A DNA stretch of 64,000 nucleotides from Aestuariicoccus sp032586235 (GTDB lineage Bacteria; Pseudomonadota; Alphaproteobacteria; Rhodobacterales; Rhodobacteraceae): NCBI RefSeq assembly GCF_032586235.1, contig NZ_JAWHTD010000008.1:82616-146615 (forward strand). The letters run 5' to 3'. Below, piece by piece: positions 44,693 through 52,598 of the stretch; positions within the stretch are counted from its first letter, which is position 1; the number at the start of each line of letters is the position of its first letter. The position numbers and the translations under genes are program-made. Below the pieces are notes generated by a model. The model was given only the letters and a program-made list of their open reading frames with translations. It did not search any database and was not told the origin of the DNA.

Positions 44693-46967
44693 CCCTCAGC
44701 AAGCTCCAGACCCGTTGCGGTGTGAACGGCATGTCCACCTGGCGCACGCCGCGGTCCCACAGCGCATCCTGCACCGCATTGGCCACCGCCGCCAGCGCCC
44801 CCACCGTGCCCGCCTCGCCGCAGCCTTTCATGCCCATGGCATTGGCGGTCGAAGGGACCGGTTCGGTGGCAAAGCCGATCATGGGCACATCATCGGCGCG
44901 CGGCATCGCATAGTCCATGAACGATGCGGTGAGCAGCTGGCCCTCGTCGTCATAGACCACCCGTTCGGTGACCGCCTGGCCGATGCCCTGCGCCACCCCG
45001 CCATGCACCTGGCCCTCGGCCAGCATCGGGTTGATGAGGTTGCCGAAATCGTCCACGACCGAATAGCGGTCGACCACCGTGCGCCCGGTTTCCGGGTCGA
45101 TCTCGACCTCGGCCACATGCGCGCCGTTGGGAAACGACCGCGCCTCGAGCTGCGAGCGGGCCTTCCAGGTCAGCAGATCCTCGCGCCCCGCCTTGCGCGC
45201 CATCTCGGCGGCTTCGAGCATGGTGGGCGTCACGTTCGAGCCCTCGGCGCGGAAGGTTTCGTCGTCGAAGCTGACCGCATCCGCATCGACCCCCATCTCG
45301 CCCGCCAGGAATTCCGAAAAGCCTTTGACCATGTCGGCCACCGCCACCAGCGTCACGTTGGTTTGCACCGTCACCGACCGCGACCCGCCGGTGCCGCCGC
45401 CCGAGGGGATCAGGTCGCTGTCGCCCTGCACCACCTCGATCCGGTCGGCGGGAATGCCGGTCTGGTCCGCCAGGAACTGGGCAAAGACGGTCTCGTGCCC
45501 CTGCCCGTTCGACTGCGTGCCGACATAGATCTTCGCGCCGCCCTCTTCGGTGAATTCCACCCTCACGTCCTCGGACGGGTTCCCCAGGATGCTTTCGATG
45601 TAATAGCAAAGCCCCTGCCCGCGCAGCTTGCCCGCCGCCTCGGACGCGGCCTTGCGCGCGGCATAACCGGCGTTGTCGGCGGCCTGCGCGGCGTGATCCA
45701 GAACGCGGTTGAAATCGCCCACGTCATAGGTTTCGCCGACGACGGTCTTGTAGGGGAAATGCGCCGCCGGAATGAAATTCTTGCGCCGCAGGTCCCACGG
45801 GTCGATGCCCATATCGCGCGCCGCGCGGTCCATGACCCGCTCGATCACATAGATCGCCTCGGGCCGCCCGGCCCCGCGATAGGCGTCGACCTGGGTCGTG
45901 TTGGTGTAGATCCCCTCGCAGCGCATATAGGCGGTCTGCACGTCGTAGACGCCGGTCAGCACCTTGGAAAAAAGCTCGGTCTGGATCGCCTGCGCAAAGC
46001 CCGAATTGTAGGCCCCCAGGTTGCAGACCGAATGCACGCGGTAGGCCAGCAGCCGGTGATCGGCGTCAAACGCCAATTCGGCGCGCGTGGTCAGATCGCG
46101 GCCCGCGTTGTCCGACAGCATCGCCTCGCTGCGGTCCGACATCCAGCGCACGGGCTTGCCCAGCGCGCGCGCCGCGTGGCTGACCACGGCGTATTCGGGA
46201 TAGTTGAAAGCCTTCATGCCAAAGCCGCCGCCCACGTCGGGGTTGGTCACATGCACCGCCTCGGGCTCCAGCCCCAGCGCCGCCGATACCGCCGACTTGA
46301 ACCCCCAGACGCCCTGTCCGTTCACCGCCAGATGCAGGCGTTCGCCGTCCCAATCGGCGAAACAGCCGCGCGGCTCCATCGAATTGGCGATCACGCGGTT
46401 GTCCTCGACATCGAGCACGATGTGGTGGGCCGCGGCGGCAAAAGCGGCCTCGGTCTCGGCCTCGTCGCCCAGGCCCCAGTCGAAGGCGCGGTTGTCGGGG
46501 GCTTCGGGGTGGATGGCGGCGCCGCCGGCGGCGACCTCCATGTGCACGGGCAGCTCGTCATAGTCGAATTCGATCAGCTCGGCGGCGTCGCGCGCCTGTT
46601 GCAGCGTCTCGGCCACGACCATGGCCACCGGCTCGCCAACGAAACGCACGCGCCCGCGCGCCAGCAGAGGCCGTTCCGGCGCCGCGCCCTTGGTGCCGTC
46701 GCGGTTCGTCACCAGCGTACCGGCCATGGCGACGTTGACATCCGCCGCCAGCAGGTCGTCGGCGGTCAGCACCAGATGCACGCCCTCGGCCTCGCGCGCA
46801 TCACTGACATCAAGCGTCGTGATCGCTGCATGGGCCACCGGCGAGCGGAACACATAGGCCCTGAGCGCGCCGTCCGGGGCGACATCGTCCACATAGCGCC
46901 CCTGCCCGGTCAGGAACCGCACATCCTCGACCCGCTTGACCGACTGGCTTTTGCCGAACTTTTCCAT
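44670..46967 (-). CDS. Orphan molybdopterin-binding large subunit (xanthine dehydrogenase/form II CoxL-like)
   Basis: This is the molybdenum-hydroxylase large subunit, 765 residues. The active-site loop is AYRGAGR (about residue 360), the form II signature rather than the CO-oxidising AYRCSFR, so CO oxidation is unlikely. The catalytic Glu is in GMKGCGEAGTVG (about residue 714). The Mo-cofactor segments QGQGHET-type (QSNGQGHETVFAQF) and GGSRSVTVQTN are present. The usual FeS and FAD subunits are not in the window. It is followed by the overlapping DUF2235 gene and preceded by an ornithine decarboxylase gene. Confidence 0.88.
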   Translation of the reverse strand: MEKFGKSQSVKRVEDVRFLTGQGRYVDDVAPDGALRAYVFRSPVAHAAITTLDVSDAREAEGVHLVLTADDLLAADVNVAMAGTLVTNRDGTKGAAPERPLLARGRVRFVGEPVAMVVAETLQQARDAAELIEFDYDELPVHMEVAAGGAAIHPEAPDNRAFDWGLGDEAETEAAFAAAAHHIVLDVEDNRVIANSMEPRGCFADWDGERLHLAVNGQGVWGFKSAVSAALGLEPEAVHVTNPDVGGGFGMKAFNYPEYAVVSHAARALGKPVRWMSDRSEAMLSDNAGRDLTTRAELAFDADHRLLAYRVHSVCNLGAYNSGFAQAIQTELFSKVLTGVYDVQTAYMRCEGIYTNTTQVDAYRGAGRPEAIYVIERVMDRAARDMGIDPWDLRRKNFIPAAHFPYKTVVGETYDVGDFNRVLDHAAQAADNAGYAARKAASEAAGKLRGQGLCYYIESILGNPSEDVRVEFTEEGGAKIYVGTQSNGQGHETVFAQFLADQTGIPADRIEVVQGDSDLIPSGGGTGGSRSVTVQTNVTLVAVADMVKGFSEFLAGEMGVDADAVSFDDETFRAEGSNVTPTMLEAAEMARKAGREDLLTWKARSQLEARSFPNGAHVAEVEIDPETGRTVVDRYSVVDDFGNLINPMLAEGQVHGGVAQGIGQAVTERVVYDDEGQLLTASFMDYAMPRADDVPMIGFATEPVPSTANAMGMKGCGEAGTVGALAAVANAVQDALWDRGVRQVDMPFTPQRVWSLLRDDRIAAE

Positions 46968-47001
46968 GGGAACCCCTCGCGCTTATCTGTTGGGGGCGAC
47001 A

Positions 47002-48165
47002 CTAGACTGACATGCGCCGGTGTCCAGAGTACATCTGCCCCGCGCCGGTCAGCGTCACCTGCCGCAGCGCGCCGTAACCGTTGAACCGCGTGGCGATGGC
47101 GGCGGCATAGGCGCCCATGCCCCCGAGGATCAGATAATCCCCCTCGGCCAGGTCCTCGGGCAGCGCGACGTGGCCCGGCACCCGGTCGAGACTGTCGCAG
47201 GTCGGCCCGAAGAGGACGCATTGTCGGGGCTTGGCGGCGCGGGTTTCGCCGCCGGGCGACATCACGGCGATCCGCCCGCACGGCCCCAGATCGCGCCACT
47301 CGGCCAGCGCGCCGTAAAGCCCGTCGTTAAGAAAGACCGCCTCGTCCGACAGCGCCTTGACCCGCAGCGCCACCGTGACCGCATCGGCCACCATCGCCCG
47401 GCCCGGCTCGCAGACGAGTTGGGGGGCGTCGTTGCCGAAAGCCTCGGCGGTCGCGTTGCGGATGGCCTTGAAGATGGCGCTCAGGTCCGGGGCCTTGGCG
47501 GCGCGGTGCGCGGCAAAGCCCCCGCCGACGTTCAGCCGCGCCAGCCGTACGCCGGCCTGCCGCGCAATGCCCGCGCAGGCCGCGATATAGCGCGCCCAGG
47601 CCTCGGGGGATTCGCATTGCGTGCCGGGGTGAAAGGTCATCGACGGGGTCAGGCCCCGTTCGGCGACGGCGCGCAGCAGCGCGCAGGCGACCTCGGGTGC
47701 TGCGCCGAATTTCGACCCGAAATCATAGGCCGCGCCCGCCACCGGCAGGGCCAGCCGCACCGCGATCTCGGTGCCCTCGGGTAGTGCGGCCAGCTTGTCC
47801 AGTTCCGACATCCGGTCGACCGACCACGAGACCACGCCAGCCGCCAACCCGGCCTCGATCTCTGTGCAAGACCGCACCGGGTTGTGGTAATGCAGCGCCG
47901 CCTCGGGGCAGACCGCGCGCACCTGCGCCATTTCCCGCGGAGACGCGACGTCGAAGGCCGCGATCCCCGCCCGGCAGAGCGTCATTAGCACCGATTTGTC
48001 CGGGTTCGCCTTGACCGCGTAGCTGACCAGCCCCGGAAAGCCGTCTTGAAAGCTATATGCGGTTCGCTGAAGCGCCTGCGGATCGAAGAAGGCGATGGGA
48101 TCGTCGGGACGATGCGCCAGAAGCCAGCCGCGCGGATCGGACGCGAATGCGGGATGAATGACCAT
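47002..48165 (-). CDS. Ornithine/diaminopimelate-type decarboxylase (fold III, PLP)
   Basis: The protein has 387 residues. The PLP lysine (Lys52) is in VSYAVKANPDKS. Other marks are TFHPGTQC, LNVGGGFAAH, LVCEPGRAMVADA and the substrate Cys-Asp in FGPTCDSLDR. The short form resembles eukaryotic-type ornithine decarboxylase found in alphaproteobacteria, so putrescine synthesis is likely. The ATG at 48165 has GAGG seven bases upstream. It is divergent from an Lrp-family regulator. Confidence 0.88.
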   Translation of the reverse strand: MVIHPAFASDPRGWLLAHRPDDPIAFFDPQALQRTAYSFQDGFPGLVSYAVKANPDKSVLMTLCRAGIAAFDVASPREMAQVRAVCPEAALHYHNPVRSCTEIEAGLAAGVVSWSVDRMSELDKLAALPEGTEIAVRLALPVAGAAYDFGSKFGAAPEVACALLRAVAERGLTPSMTFHPGTQCESPEAWARYIAACAGIARQAGVRLARLNVGGGFAAHRAAKAPDLSAIFKAIRNATAEAFGNDAPQLVCEPGRAMVADAVTVALRVKALSDEAVFLNDGLYGALAEWRDLGPCGRIAVMSPGGETRAAKPRQCVLFGPTCDSLDRVPGHVALPEDLAEGDYLILGGMGAYAAAIATRFNGYGALRQVTLTGAGQMYSGHRRMSV

Positions 48166-48251
48166 GCTCTGCCTCAAGTCTTTTTGCTCTAACACCAGTG
48201 TCCGGCAAAAATGACTCGGAATCGTCTGGTGATTTGGGCAGAGTGAGCGGC

Positions 48252-48265
48252 AATTATCGACAATT
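48252..48265. promoter_or_regulatory. Candidate Lrp-type operator
   Basis: AATT-A-TCGA-C-AATT is a 14-bp pseudo-palindrome (two mismatched bases) 14 bp before the Lrp-family start and 86 bp before the divergent decarboxylase. The position suits autoregulation and control of the decarboxylase. No other strong repeat was seen in the gap 48166-48278. Confidence 0.4.
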
Positions 48266-48278
48266 CGCAGGCTTTATC

Positions 48279-48713
48279 ATGCAGATCGACGACAACGACC
48301 GCGCGCTGCTGCGCTTTCTGGCCGAGGACGCCCGGATGCCCGTCGCCGATCTGGCCCGGCGGCTGGGGCTGGCGCGCACGACCGTTCAGGCGCGCATCGA
48401 CCGGCTGCTGGCGCAAGGCGTGATCGCGGGGTTCACCCTGCGCGCGGGCCCCGGCCTGCGCCCGGCCCTGCGCGCCACGGTGCTGGTGTCGATCGAGCCG
48501 CGCAGCGGCCCGGCGGTGCTGGCGCGGCTGAAGACGCTGGCGGGGGTCGAGCGGGTGCACACGACCTCGGGGCGGTTCGACCTGATCCTCGAGATCAGCG
48601 CCGACAACACCGAGGCGCTGGACCGGCTGCTGGACATGATCGGCGACGCCAAGGGCGTGCGCAGTTCCGAAAGCCTGATCCAGCTCTCGACCAAGATCGA
48701 CCGCGCGGTCTGA
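48279..48713 (+). CDS. Lrp/AsnC family transcriptional regulator
   Basis: The protein has 144 residues. The helix-turn-helix (about 5-60) reads NDRALLRFLAEDARMPVADL then ARRLGLARTTVQARIDRLLA. The RAM domain follows (ATVLVSIEPRSGPAVLARLK, TTSGRFDLILEISADNTEAL). It is divergent from the ornithine decarboxylase and probably controls it. The ATG at 48279 is preferred over 48198 because the latter adds a non-conserved tail. Its stop lies two bases from the yciB stop (convergent). Confidence 0.9.
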   Translation: MQIDDNDRALLRFLAEDARMPVADLARRLGLARTTVQARIDRLLAQGVIAGFTLRAGPGLRPALRATVLVSIEPRSGPAVLARLKTLAGVERVHTTSGRFDLILEISADNTEALDRLLDMIGDAKGVRSSESLIQLSTKIDRAV

Positions 48714-48715
48714 GG

Positions 48716-49318
48716 TTACTCGCCCTCGTCCTCCAGCCCGTAGGCCTTGAAGAGCCCGGTCTGCGACATGAAGAAGACGAAGATCGCCGCACTCAGCCCG
48801 AAGGTCTTGAAATAGACCCAGGTTTCGGTGCTCATCGTGCGCCAGATCACCTCGTTCAGCAGCGCCAGCCCCAGGAACAGCGCGGTGACGCGCCGCGTGA
48901 GGATCATCCAGCCTTCGGGTTTGAGCGGCATCAGCCCCTCCATCACGTAGCGCAGGTACGATTGCCCCCGCAAAAGGCCGAACCCCAGAACGCCGCCAAA
49001 AAGCAGGTAGATCAGCGTCGGCTTGACCTTGAAGAAGCGCTCGTCGTTGAGCCAGACGCTCAGCCCTCCGAAGACCACGATCAGCACCGCCGTCACCACC
49101 TGCATCCGGCTCAGATGCCCGGTCAGCGCCCAAAGCGCCGCGATCGAGGCCAGAAACACCGGGATGAACCCCGCCGTCACGACGATGAAGCCGTCGTATT
49201 CGGTGCCGCCGATGGTAAAGACCCGGTCCTTGAGCCAGAGATAGGCCACGAAGAAGCCGATCACCGGCCCCAGTTCGAGAGCGGATTTCAGGAACGGGTT
49301 GATCTGACGGTCGGCCAT
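48716..49318 (-). CDS. yciB: Inner membrane-spanning protein YciB (septation protein A)
   Basis: The protein has 200 residues and about five to six membrane segments. The family start LKSALELGPVIGFFVAYLWL is present, with charged GLSVWLNDERFFKVKPTLIY and NEVIWRTMSTETWVYFKTFG. YciB proteins affect envelope synthesis and septation; the molecular role is not settled. The start at 49318 is conserved-looking (MADRQINPFLKSALELGPVI). Confidence 0.93.
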   Translation of the reverse strand: MADRQINPFLKSALELGPVIGFFVAYLWLKDRVFTIGGTEYDGFIVVTAGFIPVFLASIAALWALTGHLSRMQVVTAVLIVVFGGLSVWLNDERFFKVKPTLIYLLFGGVLGFGLLRGQSYLRYVMEGLMPLKPEGWMILTRRVTALFLGLALLNEVIWRTMSTETWVYFKTFGLSAAIFVFFMSQTGLFKAYGLEDEGE

Positions 49319-49378
49319 GCGCGTCTCCTTTTGGGCTGAGATAAGCGTATCGGGGCCAAGGGGCAATGGAGCGCGGCC

Positions 49379-50281
49379 CTAACCGCCGAATTCCACGATC
49401 ACCGCGCCCAAAGCGATCAGCGCCATCAGCGCGATGCGGCGCGGCCCCACGGTTTCGCGCAGCACCAGCCAGCCGATCAGCGCCGCGGAGACGGTCGAGG
49501 TTTCGCGCAGCACCGCCGCCTCGCCGACCTTGTCGAGTCGCGTGGCCAGCATGATCGAGCCGAAGCTGAAGAACGCCACCACGCCGCCGATCACCCCGCG
49601 CGCCAGCAAGGGGCCGACCGAAGGCGGCGCCGCCATCGCCCGCCAGCGCAGCGTGGCAAGCACCGGAAAGACCAGCCCGTCGATGAAGAAGAACCACGCC
49701 AGAAAAGTGAAGGGATCGGCCGCCGCGCGGATGCCGTAAGCGTCGTAGGTGGTGTAGAGCGCCACGAAAAGCCCCGTGGCCACCGCCAGCCCCAGCGCCG
49801 CGGGCAGCGTGTCGCGCGCGGCGGTGAGGTAGATCAGGTTATAGATCGCCAGCCCGAAGATCCCCGCCAGCAGCACCGCCATACCCAGCCATTGGGTGGC
49901 CGTGAAACGCTCGCCGAAGATCAGATAGGCCCCGATCACCGCGAAAAGCGACCCGGTGCCGCGCACCACCGGGTAGACCACCGTGTAGGCGCTCCTGGAA
50001 TAGGCCATCGCCTGCAGAAACTTGTAGACCAGATGGATGACAAAGGCCCCGGCGAAGATCGGCCACATATGCGGCGCGGGCCAGGGAACGACAAAGAAAG
50101 CGAAGGGTGCTGCCATCAGCGCATAAGAGCCGTCGATCGCCCCGCGCGACAGCCAGGGATCGTGCCGGCCTTTTTGCAGCGCGCCGAAGACCGCGTGCAG
50201 GAAGGCCGCGAGCACGGCCAATGCGAGGGCGAGCGTGTGTCCGGCCTCGGTGCCTTCGAGGGAAATCAGCCAGGCGCTCAC
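49379..50281 (-). CDS. EamA/DMT family transporter
   Basis: The protein has 300 residues and about ten membrane helices in two EamA repeats (LALALAVLAAFLHAVFGALQ ... VAFFSFGSIMLATRLDKVGE and AALIGWLVLRETVGPRRIAL). It is a metabolite exporter or importer of unknown substrate. No ATG fits the N-terminus, so the GTG at 50281 is used; its ribosome site is weak. A dispersed repeat (50296-50353) lies immediately upstream, then ftsY on the same strand. Confidence 0.82.
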   Translation of the reverse strand: MSAWLISLEGTEAGHTLALALAVLAAFLHAVFGALQKGRHDPWLSRGAIDGSYALMAAPFAFFVVPWPAPHMWPIFAGAFVIHLVYKFLQAMAYSRSAYTVVYPVVRGTGSLFAVIGAYLIFGERFTATQWLGMAVLLAGIFGLAIYNLIYLTAARDTLPAALGLAVATGLFVALYTTYDAYGIRAAADPFTFLAWFFFIDGLVFPVLATLRWRAMAAPPSVGPLLARGVIGGVVAFFSFGSIMLATRLDKVGEAAVLRETSTVSAALIGWLVLRETVGPRRIALMALIALGAVIVEFGG

Positions 50282-50295
50282 TGGCGGGTGTCGCA

Positions 50296-50353
50296 GGGGG
50301 GCGCTGCCCCCGGCCTGCGGCCTCCCCCGGGATATTTCTGACCAGATGAAGAT
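50296..50353 (-). repeat. Dispersed intergenic repeat, inverted copy
   Basis: On the minus strand it reads ATCTTCATCTGGTCAGAAAT then ATCCCGGGGG, and continues with two hairpins: GGCC-GCA-GGCC (50312-50322) and GGGGC-AGC-GCCCC (50298-50310). It lies between ftsY and the transporter gene. It is the best preserved relative of the 42772 copy. Confidence 0.75.
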
Positions 50354-50366
50354 AGGGCGCGGCGCG

Positions 50367-51746
50367 TCATTCGGTGTCGAGGCCGGTGAGCGCGGCGGCG
50401 AATTCCTCGGGGTCGAAGGGTTGCAGGTCGTCGATCTGCTCGCCCACCCCGATGGCGTGGATCGGCAGGCCGAACTTGTCGGCCAGCGCCACCAGCACGC
50501 CACCCTTGGCGGTGCCGTCGAGCTTGGTCATCACCAGACCCGAAACATCGGCCAGCTTCTGGAAAGTCTCGACCTGGTTGAGCGCGTTCTGGCCGGTCGT
50601 GGCGTCCAGAACCAGCAGGGTGTTGTGCGGCGCGTCGGGGTCTTTCTTGCGGATGACACGGACGATCTTGGCCAGTTCCTCCATCAGATCGGCGCGGTTC
50701 TGCAACCGTCCGGCGGTGTCGATCAGCAGCAGGTCCGCGCCGTCGGCCCGGGCCTTGGTCAGCGCGTCGAAGGCCAGGCTGGCGGGGTCGGAGCCTTCGG
50801 GCGCGGTCAGCACCGGCACGCCGGCGCGGTCGCCCCAGATCTGCAGCTGTTCGACCGCGGCGGCGCGGAAGGTGTCGCCGGCGGCGATCACCACCTGCTT
50901 GCCTGCGGCGCGAAACTGGCTGGCCAGCTTGCCGATGGTGGTTGTCTTGCCCGACCCGTTGACGCCGACCACCAGCACCACCTGCGGCCTGGTCGGATAA
51001 AGCGGCAGCGGCCGGGCCACCGGTTCCATGATGCGGGCGATCTCGGCGGCGAGCAGCTCTTTGATCTCGCGCACCGAGAGGCGGCGGCCATAGCGGCCCT
51101 CGGCGATGTTGGCGGTCACCCGCAGCGCGGTGTCGACGCCCATGTCCGAGGCGATCAAGAGCTCCTCGAGGCTTTCGATCATGTCGTCGTCGAGCACGCG
51201 CTTGACGACCGGGGCGGCGGGCGCCGCGCCACCGCGCCCGAAGAGACGGCCCAGAAGGCCGGGCTTGCCAGGATCGGCGGCCGGCAGATCGGCAATCGGA
51301 CCCAGGTCCAGAGTGCGATCCGCCGGCGGCGGGGTGGCATCCTGACCCGTGGGCAGCTCGGGCGGGGTTTCGGGCCGGAACGCCTCCTGCGGCGGTTCGG
51401 GCTGCTCTGTCGGGGCCGGTTCGGGCTCGGTCGGGGTCGCGGGCCGGGGCAGCTCGACCGGGGTTTCCGGCGCGGACGGTGTCCGGTGCGGTTCGGGCGC
51501 GGGCGCCGGTGTCTCGGGGGCCGGCGCGGGCACCTCGGGTTCCGGCTCGGGCGCCGGCGGCTCCGGAACAACCCGGATTTCCGGCTCGGGCTGAACCGGG
51601 GTCTCCGGCGCCGGAGGGGCAGCGGGCGGCGGGCTCGGCTCTTCGGGCTCGGCGCTGCCGCCCTCCTGCACGATGGCATCCAGCCCCTCTTCGAGCTTCG
51701 AAGACGACTTGAAGAGCTTTTTCTTGAGCTTGCCGAAAAATGACAT
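50367..51746 (-). CDS. ftsY: Signal recognition particle receptor FtsY
   Basis: This GTPase docks SRP-ribosome complexes at the membrane. It has 459 residues. A Pro/Glu-rich acidic A-domain fills about residues 20-150. The NG domain follows, with P-loop GVNGSGKTTTIGKLA (about residue 260), DTAGRLQNRADL, and TKLDGTAKGG. The long Pro/Glu repeat region is larger than the G domain needs and is probably disordered. The start reads MSFFGKLKKKLFKSSSKLEE with an amphipathic, membrane-binding character. Confidence 0.95.
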   Translation of the reverse strand: MSFFGKLKKKLFKSSSKLEEGLDAIVQEGGSAEPEEPSPPPAAPPAPETPVQPEPEIRVVPEPPAPEPEPEVPAPAPETPAPAPEPHRTPSAPETPVELPRPATPTEPEPAPTEQPEPPQEAFRPETPPELPTGQDATPPPADRTLDLGPIADLPAADPGKPGLLGRLFGRGGAAPAAPVVKRVLDDDMIESLEELLIASDMGVDTALRVTANIAEGRYGRRLSVREIKELLAAEIARIMEPVARPLPLYPTRPQVVLVVGVNGSGKTTTIGKLASQFRAAGKQVVIAAGDTFRAAAVEQLQIWGDRAGVPVLTAPEGSDPASLAFDALTKARADGADLLLIDTAGRLQNRADLMEELAKIVRVIRKKDPDAPHNTLLVLDATTGQNALNQVETFQKLADVSGLVMTKLDGTAKGGVLVALADKFGLPIHAIGVGEQIDDLQPFDPEEFAAALTGLDTE

Positions 51747-52598
51747 CGTGCGATCCCGTCTGGCCTGTCAGTCACCTAATACGCCAGCGCGCCGGTGAAA
51801 AGCCCGGCTTGACGGCGACCGGCCCGCCACAGGGCGCGGTGCTGGGAAATTTCTTGCGCCGCTCCTGCCGGGTCCGGCCGCCGCCCCGGTATCTATGTGC
51901 AGCCCGCCGGGCCACCGACCCCGCCGACTGTATGCGCCCCGGCCGGGTCGCACATGACACCTGCAATGCCATCGGCGAATGCGCCGCGCGCCACGGGCCG
52001 GACACGACGGCCTCTCACGCTGGCGGCGCAGCCCGGCGGGCCGGCGCATGACGTCAGCCTGCAGAAAGGCTCGCCCTTCAAATCCGCCTGTCGCGAATTG
52101 GCACGCAACCGGCGTTTGACCGCGTTCAAACCGCCAAGGCCCGCGGAAAAGCCGCTCGGCGCGCAACCCGCCTTCGGCACGACCGAAACCAAGCAATAGC
52201 CAGAGGATGTCCTGCCGCGCGCTTGTGGCGGGCGAAACGCTCGATCTCGTCTGGCGGCAAAGCCGCGAAGGAGCGTCGGCATATTGGACGAGGTAAACGG
52301 TCAGTGTCCCTCTGCGCGGTCCAAGTCAATCCCGGAACACCCGCTGGGACAAGTGCGGCCCGGTCACCGCGTATCCAAAAATGCACAAGACGCGACCGGC
52401 TGAAACACATCCGCATCGACCGCCGCCCCGTCAAAGACGCCCCTTTCCCCTTCTTCTTGGCAGAAATACTCCGGGGAGCGCGAGGGGCAGCGCCCCTCGC
52501 TCCGGTCGGATCGGCAAGGCCGATCCGATCCGGATCAGACCGCGCGGCGACAGACAGCCGCCTGCCGCACAAGCCCGCACAAGCGCGCCTGCCCTGGC
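51747..52598. other. 852-bp gap without a supported gene; contains a dispersed repeat
   Basis: No frame here has a convincing start, ribosome site and family. At 52451-52527 lies a diverged copy of the dispersed repeat: TTCTTGGCAGAAATACTCCG, then hairpins GAGGGGC-AGC-GCCCCTC (52482-52498) and CGGATCGGC-AAG-GCCGATCCG (52507-52527). A minus-strand frame at 52140-52360 (ALPPDEIERFARHKRAAGHP) is mildly protein-like and could be a gene remnant. Confidence 0.5.

Noticed and set aside
44667..47084. 805-codon plus-strand open frame across the CoxL-like gene
   Set aside because: It is antisense to a complete molybdoenzyme subunit and has no recognisable domain.
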